DNA of 64,000 nt from Frigoribacterium sp. Leaf263. Its GTDB lineage: Bacteria; Actinomycetota; Actinomycetes; Actinomycetales; Microbacteriaceae. How positions within the stretch are numbered: position 1 is the stretch's first letter; each line of letters starts with the position of its first letter. The DNA lies in contig NZ_LMMO01000001.1 of the NCBI RefSeq assembly GCF_001422285.1, positions 468,208 to 532,207 of the forward strand, in the 5' to 3' direction. Shown one piece after another: positions 57,317 through 64,000 of the stretch. Below the pieces are notes generated by a model that was not told the DNA's origin, did not search any database, and saw nothing but the letters and a program-made list of their open reading frames with translations. The position numbers and the translations under genes are program-made.

Positions 57317-59605
57317 TTGTCTTCTGAGCTGGACCGCGAACGCGCCTACGTGGGCACGCTCTACTCGCGACTCGACGAGTTGAAAGCCGACGCTCGACGG
57401 CGTCTCGAGACCGTGCGACGCGAGACCGTCGGCGGCAACCACCAGAGCCGGAGCGAGCGGGACGCCTACGCGCGGCTGTACGAGGACACCATCGCGCAGC
57501 TCGGCGCCGTCGACGAGCGACTCGCCTTCGGCCGTCTCGAGCTCGAGCACCCCGACGAGCTCGGGCAGAGCGGCGACCCCGACGCCCCCGCGGGCGACGG
57601 GGGCGGGGGCCGGTACCGGTACATCGGCCGCATCGGGCTCCGCGACCGGGTGCACCACCCGATCCTGCTCGACTGGCGGGTCCCGGGGGCTGCGGCGTTC
57701 TACCAGGCGACGGCCGCGACTCCGCAGGGCGTGCGTGCGCGCCGTCACCTGACGCTCGACGGGCGCACCGTGACGCGACTCGAGGACGAGGTCTTCGATC
57801 CCGACCTCCTCGACCGCGACGACGTCCAGCTGCAGGGCGAGGGCGCGCTGATGGCGGCGCTCACCGCGCAGCGGACCGGCCGCATGACCGACATCGTCGC
57901 GACCATCCAGGCCGAGCAGGACCGCATCATCCGCGCCGGTCTCGACGGGGTCCTCGTCGTCCAGGGCGGACCCGGCACGGGCAAGACCGCGGTCGCCCTG
58001 CACCGGGCCGCGTACCTCCTCTACTCGCACCGTGAGCGCCTCCGGGGGTCCGGCGTGCTCGTCGTCGGGCCGTCGCGGTCGTTCCTGCGGTACATCGAGC
58101 AGGTCCTGCCGTCGCTCGGCGAGAGCGGAGTCGTCCTCTCGAGTCTGGGCGGCCTCTACCCGGGGCTCGAGACGCAGCTCGACGACGCACCCGCGACGGC
58201 GGCCGTCAAGGGCCGGGCCGAGATGGCCGATCTCATCCGCCGCGCCGTGCGCTCGCGTCAGATCCGCCCGACCGAGGCCACGACCATCGACATCAACGGC
58301 GAGCGGCTCGTCGTGCACCCCGACCTGATCGGCGACGCGATGCGCCGGGCGCAGGAGCGCAGCAAGCCGCACAACGAGGGCCGTGTGACCTTCAACAAGG
58401 CCGCGCTGTCGGCGCTCACGCGACTGCTCGTCGCGCAGATGCGCGAGCACGGCACCACCGTCGACGAGTCCGACGAGGCGGTCCTCCGCGAGGACATCCG
58501 GCAGTCGTACGACGTCCGGGTGCTGCTCAACACGGCGTGGATGCCCCTCTCGGCCGAGAAGCTCGTCGAAGACCTCTTCGCGCGCCCGAACTGGCTCGCC
58601 TCGCTGACCCCGCGGTGGAGCCCGGCCGAGCGCGCGCTGCTGCAGCGACCCCGCGGGTCGGAGTTCACCATCTCGGACGTCCCGCTCCTCGACGAGGCGG
58701 CCGAGCTGCTCGGCGAGTTCCAGGCCGGGGTCGACCCCGACAAGCTGGCGCGCAAGCAGCAGCGCAAGCGCGACATCGAGAACGCGGAGCGCGCGATCGA
58801 GAACATGGGGGTCGAGGGCATGGTGTCCGCCGAGCAGATCGCAGGCGGCTTCGCCGAGCGGGCCGCCTCGATGACCACGGCGGAGCGAGCGGCGGGCGAT
58901 CGCACCTGGGCCTTCGGGCACGTGGTCGTCGACGAGGCGCAGGAGCTCTCGCCGATGCAGTGGCGTCTGCTGTCGCGGCGCTGCCCCCTGCGGTCGTTCA
59001 CGGTCGTCGGCGACATCGCCCAGGCGTCCAGCCCCGGTTCGGCCACCTCATGGGACCGCGCCCTGCAGAGCCTCCTCGGGCGGCGCCGCCGGGGGACGGA
59101 GGCGCCGACGAGCGCACCCTGGACCCTCGAGGAGCTGACGGTCAACTACCGCACTCCCACGCAGATCGTCGAGTACGCCGAGCGCATCGCCGTGGCCTCC
59201 GGGCTCCACGTGACTCCCAGTCGTTCGGTGCGGTCGAGCGAATGGCCCGTGCGCGAGGTGACGGGCGCCTCCTCGCGGGACGACTTCGTCCGCGCGACGG
59301 TCGAGGCCGTCCGGGCGGACCGTGCGATCGACTCCGACGGGACCCTCGCCGTGATCGCGCCCGCGCAGGCGGTCGGCGCGCTCGTCGACGCGCTGGCCGA
59401 GGCCTTCCCCGGTCTGGTGGCCGCCGGCACGTCGTCCCTGACCAGGCCCGTCTCCGTGCTGAGCCCCGCGACGTCGAAGGGTCTCGAGTTCGACTCGGTC
59501 GTCGTGGTCGACCCCGAGCGCATCCGCACCGGGTCGGAGCGCGGCAACGCGAGTCTCTACGTCGCGATGACGCGCCCCACCCAGCGGCTCACGCTGGTCG
59601 GCTGA
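57317..59605 (+). CDS. HelD/HelR-type RNA polymerase recycling ATPase
   Basis: 762 residues. An N-terminal coiled coil (DRERAYVGTLYSRLDELKADARRRLETVRRET) that in HelD inserts into the RNA polymerase secondary channel precedes a UvrD-like ATPase core: LVVQGGPGTGKTAVALHRAAYLLY (about 213-235), VVVDEAQELSPMQW, VNYRTPTQIVEYAE and SKGLEFDSVVVVD, ending YVAMTRPTQRLTLVG. HelD strips stalled RNA polymerase from DNA or RNA; actinobacterial HelR members also give rifamycin tolerance by displacing the drug. It starts with TTG at 57317. It is not a UvrD DNA helicase, as shown by its N-terminal arm and size. Confidence 0.88.
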   Translation: MSSELDRERAYVGTLYSRLDELKADARRRLETVRRETVGGNHQSRSERDAYARLYEDTIAQLGAVDERLAFGRLELEHPDELGQSGDPDAPAGDGGGGRYRYIGRIGLRDRVHHPILLDWRVPGAAAFYQATAATPQGVRARRHLTLDGRTVTRLEDEVFDPDLLDRDDVQLQGEGALMAALTAQRTGRMTDIVATIQAEQDRIIRAGLDGVLVVQGGPGTGKTAVALHRAAYLLYSHRERLRGSGVLVVGPSRSFLRYIEQVLPSLGESGVVLSSLGGLYPGLETQLDDAPATAAVKGRAEMADLIRRAVRSRQIRPTEATTIDINGERLVVHPDLIGDAMRRAQERSKPHNEGRVTFNKAALSALTRLLVAQMREHGTTVDESDEAVLREDIRQSYDVRVLLNTAWMPLSAEKLVEDLFARPNWLASLTPRWSPAERALLQRPRGSEFTISDVPLLDEAAELLGEFQAGVDPDKLARKQQRKRDIENAERAIENMGVEGMVSAEQIAGGFAERAASMTTAERAAGDRTWAFGHVVVDEAQELSPMQWRLLSRRCPLRSFTVVGDIAQASSPGSATSWDRALQSLLGRRRRGTEAPTSAPWTLEELTVNYRTPTQIVEYAERIAVASGLHVTPSRSVRSSEWPVREVTGASSRDDFVRATVEAVRADRAIDSDGTLAVIAPAQAVGALVDALAEAFPGLVAAGTSSLTRPVSVLSPATSKGLEFDSVVVVDPERIRTGSERGNASLYVAMTRPTQRLTLVG

Positions 59606-59613
59606 CCCGCGGC

Positions 59614-60750
59614 TCAGGAGCGGGTCAGCCCGAACTCCGCGTCGAGCGCGGCGATCTCGGACTCGAACCGACCCCGCAGCTCCGCCTTCTCGGCGGGGGG
59701 CAGCCAGCTCGCGTCGACCCCGGCCAGGGCCATCGAGCGGACCTGCTCCGCGGTCGCGCCGATCCGCTCGTGGACGATGCGGTACTCGGCGGCGAGCGTC
59801 GTCGGGAACATGCCCGGGTCGTCCGACGCCGGGATGACGCGGAGCCCGGCGTCGAGCATCGCCTCGATGGAGGCGCGACGCCAGGGCCGCCAGGAGCGCC
59901 GCGACGTCGTCGACACGACCGTGAACGCGACCTGCTCATCGCGCATCCGGGCCACGACCTCGTCGTCCTCGAGCACGTAATAGCCGTGGTCGATGCGATC
60001 GCAGCCGAGCAGATCGAGGCAGGTGACGGTGTTCACGGCCGTCGGCGCGTGCTCCGACGAGTGCGCGGTGCGGCCCAGCCCGGCCTCGCCCGCGAGGCGG
60101 TAGGCGTCCGCGAAGCGCTCGGGCGGGCCCGAGGTCTCGAGGTTGTCGAGGCCGATCCCCGCGACGTACTCGTGCGGGTGGTCGACGACCTGCCGCACGA
60201 GACCGAGGGCGTGCTCGCCGCTCCGGCTGCGGTCGATTCCCTGGATCATCCGACCCGTCATGCCGAAGTCCCGCTCGGCCATCCGGATGCCCTCCGCGTA
60301 CGCCTCGACGGAGCCGACGTAGCCGAGCGACTCGAGGTGCGGGGGCACGCCGTCGAAGAACAGCTCGAGGTGGCGGGTGCTGCTGCTCCTGTGGGCGTCC
60401 TCGAACGCCTCGTAGACGATCCGGGTCAGATCGTCGGCGTCGCGGAGCACGTCGACCACCCAGTTCGACGCCTGGAACAGCGAGTACGACACCGCGGGCT
60501 CGTCGGCGCTGCGCCCCTGCGGCACGGGGATGCGCGTGTCGCGGTAGAGCGCCGGGTCGGGCGGCAGCGAGTTGATGTCCGCGAAGATCCGCTCGGGCTC
60601 GTCGGGCAGTGCGAGCCCCTCGCGACGGGCCAGCTCGGCGAAGGTGGCGGCCCGCACCGTGCCGATGAGGTGGCAGTGCAGATCGGCCTTCGGCAGCCGG
60701 TCGAGGTACGCCCCGGGCAGGGCGGAACCGGTCGTGGTCTCGTCGCCCAT
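59614..60750 (-). CDS. Adenosine-deaminase-family protein, divergent active-site wording
   Basis: 378 residues. Zinc histidines His25/His27 are in LHCHLIG (usual adenosine deaminases have HLEG), the general acid Glu in TAHSSEHAP (about 229-235, usual HAGE), then DHGYYVLED and the zinc aspartate in SDDPGMFPTT (about 308). All catalytic residues are present but surrounding residues differ, so the substrate may not be adenosine. Its ATG overlaps the stop of the ABC binding protein gene by ATGA, making it the last gene of that operon. Confidence 0.85.
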   Translation of the reverse strand: MGDETTTGSALPGAYLDRLPKADLHCHLIGTVRAATFAELARREGLALPDEPERIFADINSLPPDPALYRDTRIPVPQGRSADEPAVSYSLFQASNWVVDVLRDADDLTRIVYEAFEDAHRSSSTRHLELFFDGVPPHLESLGYVGSVEAYAEGIRMAERDFGMTGRMIQGIDRSRSGEHALGLVRQVVDHPHEYVAGIGLDNLETSGPPERFADAYRLAGEAGLGRTAHSSEHAPTAVNTVTCLDLLGCDRIDHGYYVLEDDEVVARMRDEQVAFTVVSTTSRRSWRPWRRASIEAMLDAGLRVIPASDDPGMFPTTLAAEYRIVHERIGATAEQVRSMALAGVDASWLPPAEKAELRGRFESEIAALDAEFGLTRS

Positions 60751-61817
60751 CAGCGCGACGTCACCTCGCGGGCGAAGCGGTCGACCCACTCCGAGCGCGT
60801 GGGGACGAGCTCGGTCGGGTCGAGCGTGGAGTAGCCGGCGGCGACCGGGTCGGCCGCGATGTCGCCCACGACCGCCTCGATGGTGTCGGGCACGGTGGCC
60901 GCCGGGTTGACGGGCAGATCGCCCACGATCTCGGCCGACGCGGTCTGGGCCTCGGCCGAGAGCAGGTAGTCGATGAACCTCTCGGCGCCGTCGACGTTCG
61001 CGGCGCCGGTCGGGATCATGGCGCGGTTGGTCGCCATGTAGCGGCCGGTCTCGGGAGCGGTCCACGCGACGGGCTCGCCGGAGGCGACGAGGTCGGTGGC
61101 GAAGCCGCTCAGCGAGTCCGCGGCGACGATCTCGCCCTGGGTCAGCAGGTTCGTGACCTCGGTCGACGAGCTGTAGAACTGCAGCACGCCGGGGGCCCAC
61201 TCGCCCAGCTGGTCGAGGGCCGCGTCGATGTCGTACGGGCCGTCGCCGTACTCGTCGGCCACGCCCGAGACCATGAGCTGGCCCGCGGTGACCGAGATGT
61301 CGGGCAACGCGACACGGCCCGCGAGGGCGTCGTCGCCGTAGAGGCTCCACGAGGCGGCCTCGTCGGCGCTGAGCTCGTCGGTCGAGTAGAGGGTGCCGTT
61401 CAGCTGGTAGCTGTAGGCGGGTCCGACGTACTCCTCCTCGGTCGCGAAGTCCGCGATCTCGTCGAGCGACGGGACGTCCGAGGCGTCGACCTGCTGGAAG
61501 AGCTCGTCCTCCTGGCCCAGGGCGGCGTAGTAGTCCGAGATGAGCATCACGTCGACCTCGGGCTCGCCGCCTGCGAGCTGCAGCTGCGAGAGGCGGTCCG
61601 AGTTCGAGCCCGTGTCGACGACGACCTCGATGCCGGTCTCCTCCGTGAACGGGTCGATGACCGCCTCCTGGAACTCCTCGACCCCGAAGGGGAAGGTGCT
61701 CACGGTGATCGTGTCGGCGTCGGCCTCTCCGCTGCTCGACGAGCAGCCGGCGAGCACCAGGGTGGTGACGGCGACGCCGGCGACGAGCGCGAGGCGGGTG
61801 CGGATGGTCGTGGTCAT
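60750..61817 (-). CDS. ABC importer substrate-binding lipoprotein
   Basis: 355 residues. Signal peptide with lipobox LAGC (Cys25), then ADTITVSTFPFGVEEFQEAVIDPFTEETGIEVVVD, as in the spermidine/putrescine/iron(III) type II binding proteins. LPVNPAATVPD and an acidic surface fit that class. AAGGA before the ATG is the ribosome site. It belongs to a permease-permease-ATPase-binding protein-deaminase operon. The ligand is unknown; the coupled deaminase suggests an amino-purine or other amine. Confidence 0.88.
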   Translation of the reverse strand: MTTTIRTRLALVAGVAVTTLVLAGCSSSSGEADADTITVSTFPFGVEEFQEAVIDPFTEETGIEVVVDTGSNSDRLSQLQLAGGEPEVDVMLISDYYAALGQEDELFQQVDASDVPSLDEIADFATEEEYVGPAYSYQLNGTLYSTDELSADEAASWSLYGDDALAGRVALPDISVTAGQLMVSGVADEYGDGPYDIDAALDQLGEWAPGVLQFYSSSTEVTNLLTQGEIVAADSLSGFATDLVASGEPVAWTAPETGRYMATNRAMIPTGAANVDGAERFIDYLLSAEAQTASAEIVGDLPVNPAATVPDTIEAVVGDIAADPVAAGYSTLDPTELVPTRSEWVDRFAREVTSR

Positions 61818-61890
61818 GATGGTGTCCTTTCGGGGCGGTCTCGGCGAGACCGGTCGGGAGGGTGATGCTGCTGAGGCGAGGGGGAGCGGC

Positions 61891-61903
61891 CGAGGAGGCG
61901 CGG
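61891..61903 (-). repeat. Dispersed 13-bp word, intergenic copy inside the ABC operon
   Basis: Exact CGAGGAGGCGCGG on +, between the ATPase stop and the binding protein start. GGCCGA (61888-61893) and TCGGCC (61905-61910) allow a small local hairpin around it, a possible mRNA processing or stability point in the operon. Confidence 0.85.
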
Positions 61904-61924
61904 GTCGGCCTCGTCGGGCCGCGG

Positions 61925-62935
61925 TCAGTCGGCGACGGTGACGAGCCGTGCGGCCGGAGCCTCCACGGTCACCGCGTCGCCGATCGCGATCGACTCGACC
62001 CCGGTGCTGCGGACGTCCGAGACGAGGCGCACCTCGGCACCGGCCGCGTCGACGGCCTGCACGGTCACCAGGAGGTCGACCCCGCGGTAGGCGACGTCGG
62101 TGACGCGGGCCGCGAGCTGCAGGCCGTCGTGCGCCGCGCCTCCTGACGGGGCGCCCGGTGCGACCGTGAGGTGCTCGGGGCGGACGGCCAGCGCCGTGCC
62201 GTCGGCGGTCGTGACGAAGTTCTCGTAGCCGAGGAACTCCGCGACGAACCGGTTGGCGGGGTTCGGGAACACGTGCTGCGGGGCGCCCTGCTGCATGATG
62301 CGTCCGGCGCGCATGAGGACCATGTCGTCGCTCATCTCGAGCGCCTCGTCCTGGTCGTGGGTCACGAGCACGACGGTCAGGCCGGTCTCGCCCTGGATGC
62401 GCCGGATCTCGGCCCGCATCTGCACGCGGAGGCGCGCGTCGAGGTTCGACAGCGGCTCGTCGAGCAGCAGGAGCTTCGGGCGGATCGCGATGGCGCGGGC
62501 GAGCGCCACGCGCTGCTGCTGGCCCCCCGAGAGCTTCTTCGGTCGGCTGGACGCGAGGTGGGCGAGACCGACCAGGTCGAGCGTCTCCATCACGCGGCGC
62601 CGGCGCTCGGCCGTGTCGACGCCGCGCAGCTTCAGGCCGTATCCGACGTTGTCGGCGACCGAGAGGTGCGGGAACAGCGCGTACGACTGGAACACCATGC
62701 CGAGGTCGCGCTTCTCGGGCGGGGTGCGGGTGCTGTCCACGCCGTCGATGCGGATCGTGCCCGACGTCGGAGCGGCGTACCCGGCGAGCATGCGGAGACT
62801 CGTCGTCTTGCCGCAGCCGCTCGGCCCGAGCAGGGTGGTGAGCTTGCCCTCGGCGATCGCGAGGTCGATCGAGTCGACGGCGGTGAAGTCGCCGAAGACC
62901 TGGCTCACGGCGACGAATTCTGCTGCGGTGCTCAT
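61925..62935 (-). CDS. ABC importer ATP-binding protein (PotA/FbpC type)
   Basis: 336 residues. Walker A GPSGCGKTT (37-45), Q-loop MVFQSYALFPH, signature LSGGQQQR (135-142), Walker B LLLLDEP (155-161) and H-loop VTHDQDEA. A C-terminal TOBE domain (LAVRPEHLTVAP) is typical of polyamine/iron/molybdate importers. It overlaps the permease stop by four bases. The TOBE region contains a degenerate 13-bp word near 62134. Confidence 0.94.
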   Translation of the reverse strand: MSTAAEFVAVSQVFGDFTAVDSIDLAIAEGKLTTLLGPSGCGKTTSLRMLAGYAAPTSGTIRIDGVDSTRTPPEKRDLGMVFQSYALFPHLSVADNVGYGLKLRGVDTAERRRRVMETLDLVGLAHLASSRPKKLSGGQQQRVALARAIAIRPKLLLLDEPLSNLDARLRVQMRAEIRRIQGETGLTVVLVTHDQDEALEMSDDMVLMRAGRIMQQGAPQHVFPNPANRFVAEFLGYENFVTTADGTALAVRPEHLTVAPGAPSGGAAHDGLQLAARVTDVAYRGVDLLVTVQAVDAAGAEVRLVSDVRSTGVESIAIGDAVTVEAPAARLVTVAD

Positions 62936-63729
62936 CTGTTGATGCCTCCGAAGATCTTGGCGAAGCCGACGGTGCGTTCGGCGATGACGGCGATGACGAC
63001 GGTCCCCGCGAGGATGAGCGTGGCCATCGCCGCGACCATGGGGTCGTAGCTCTGCTGCACGTAGTCGAGCATCGTGACGGGCAGGGTGCGGAAGTCGCGG
63101 CTCTGAAGGAGCAGCGACAGGGGCACGTTGTTGAACGAGGTGACGAAGCTGAGCAGCGCGGCCGAGAAGATGCCGGGGCGCAGCAGCGGCAGCGTCACGG
63201 TGAAGAAGGCGCGCAGCGGCGAGGCGCCGAGTCCGCGGGCGGCCTCCTCGAGCGCGGGGTCGGCCAGAGCGAGGGAGGCGCCGGTCACCCGGACTGCGTA
63301 GGGCAGCATCAGCACGGTGTGCCCGATCAGCAGCACCGGGAAGTTGTCGAGCCGGAACCCGATGACGAGCTGCTGGTACAGGGCGAGACCGACGACGAGC
63401 TCGGGCACGATGAGGGGCGAGAGGAACAGCCCCTCGACGAGGCCCTTGCCGGGCAGCCGTCCGCGGTGGATGGCCAGGGTCGCCGGCACCCCGACGGCCA
63501 GGGCGAGCACCGTCGCGACGAGGGCCAGCTGCAGGCTCGACAGCAGGGCCGACACGAAGGGGTCGTAGCCGAGCGCGGCCTCGAACCAGCGGAGCGAGAA
63601 GCCCTGCGGCGGGAACCGCAGGGTGCTGCCCGAGGTGAACGCGGTGGCGACGACGAACAGGATCGGGACGATCATGACGACGTAGCCGGCGACGGCGAGG
63701 GAGCCGGCGACGGGGCGGCGGGTTCTCAC
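62932..63729 (-). CDS. ABC importer permease (PotC type)
   Basis: 265 residues with six helices. The EAA loop EEAARGLGASPLRAFFTVTLPLLRPG couples to the ATPase. The opening LAVAGYVVMIVPILFVVATAFTS is common to PotC/FbpB permeases. It overlaps both neighbours by four bases (62932-62935 and 63726-63729), so the operon is translationally coupled. Confidence 0.93.
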   Translation of the reverse strand: MRTRRPVAGSLAVAGYVVMIVPILFVVATAFTSGSTLRFPPQGFSLRWFEAALGYDPFVSALLSSLQLALVATVLALAVGVPATLAIHRGRLPGKGLVEGLFLSPLIVPELVVGLALYQQLVIGFRLDNFPVLLIGHTVLMLPYAVRVTGASLALADPALEEAARGLGASPLRAFFTVTLPLLRPGIFSAALLSFVTSFNNVPLSLLLQSRDFRTLPVTMLDYVQQSYDPMVAAMATLILAGTVVIAVIAERTVGFAKIFGGINR

Positions 63730-64000
63730 GAGGTGGCTCCCTTCCGGGCGACGAGGCTCGAGAGACCCGAGACGGCGAACACGAGCACGGTCATGACGAG
63801 AGCGGTCGCGGAGGCGCCGGCCCAGTCGATCGTGACGCTCGAGTACGAGAACAGCTGCGTGGCGAGCATCCGCTGACCGGAGCCCCCGAGCAGGTACGGC
63901 GTCGTGTACGCCGTGACCGATCCGGCGAACACGAGGGTCGCGGCGACGACGACGCCGGGCAGCGAGAGCGGGACGACGATGCTCCAGAAGGTGCGGGTCC
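63726..64000 (-). CDS. ABC importer permease (PotB type), cut by window edge
   Basis: Only the C-terminal 91 or so residues are present: RTFWSIVVPLSLPGVVVAATLVFAGSVTAYTTPYLLGGSG, which starts in the EAA loop, then LATQLFSYSSVTIDWAGASATALVMTVLVFAVSGLSSLV, the last helix. This is the second permease of the importer. The N-terminal part and the operon promoter lie beyond 64000. Confidence 0.92.
   Translation of the reverse strand, partial: TRTFWSIVVPLSLPGVVVAATLVFAGSVTAYTTPYLLGGSGQRMLATQLFSYSSVTIDWAGASATALVMTVLVFAVSGLSSLVARKGATS

Noticed and set aside
57317-59605. Annotation as UvrD/PcrA DNA helicase
   Set aside because: The coiled-coil arm, the 762-residue size and the family wording fit HelD. 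The 1A/2A core alone is not specific.

Overview
The window is a gene-dense, very GC-rich (roughly 70% or more by eye) actinobacterial chromosome segment. Ribosomal, proline, NAD and ribosome-silencing genes, a mycoredoxin, a maltokinase, LigD with a lysine-rich-tailed Ku, and protein wording typical of Microbacteriaceae (FKBP, Obg, the SNF2-type helicase) point to that family. The genus is not certain; Curtobacterium, Frigoribacterium or Rathayibacter-like is my best guess. I see no prophage, insertion sequence, CRISPR array or resistance island. Nearly everything is chromosomal core or light accessory content.

Layout. 1-6752: rplU tail, rpmA, obg, proB, proA, a small membrane protein, nadD, a Pro/Ala-rich anchored protein and rsfS, tightly packed on the + strand. 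6997-9171: tRNA-Ala(GGC), a stress-type membrane protein and a zinc-knuckle/OhrR-like MarR pair with its own operator. 9376-15754: a secreted Lys/Ala-repeat propeller protein, a gluconate locus (gntR/gntK, apparently without its permease), a 2H phosphoesterase, a DUF4188/MerR divergent pair with a 40-bp palindrome, and a DHA2 efflux pump. 15837-20946: LigD, an SDR and Ku (non-homologous end joining) plus a Rho-N/SAP-like small protein. 21126-37305: central carbon and stress genes (phosphoketolase, GH15 hydrolase, SMP-30 lactonase, ferredoxin-reductase-like flavoprotein, Dps, lipase-fold hydrolase, FUSC exporter, phosphotransferase, SNF2 helicase, VOC protein, mycoredoxin, PoxB-like oxidase). 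37430-57206: maltokinase, CYTH protein, oligopeptidase B, NUDIX hydrolase, transport proteins, esterase, PiT phosphate transporter, aspartase, YihY, PrsW, an MFS exporter, FKBP and an aldo/keto reductase. 57317-64000: a HelD-type RNA polymerase recycling ATPase, then a minus-strand operon of a polyamine/iron-type ABC importer whose last gene is an adenosine-deaminase-family enzyme; this operon runs off the right edge.

Three cross-cutting signals stand out. First, rpmA carries a perfect in-frame 99-bp tandem duplication (133-330), so ribosomal protein L27 would be 117 instead of about 84 residues. Second, a 13-bp word, CCGCGCCTCCTCG or its complement, occurs 15 times exactly and about ten more times with one change, against about 0.03 expected from base composition. 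More than half the exact copies are intergenic, and three inverted pairs build or bracket terminator hairpins, like a REP/BIME element. Coding copies occur in different reading frames, so the DNA word is conserved rather than a peptide. Third, about a dozen genes have a TAnnnT hexamer exactly 6-7 nt before the start codon and no Shine-Dalgarno sequence. This is the signature of leaderless transcription, and I used it to choose several starts.

Limits: all functions are by recognition of motifs and family wording. No database search, folding calculation or expression data were available.
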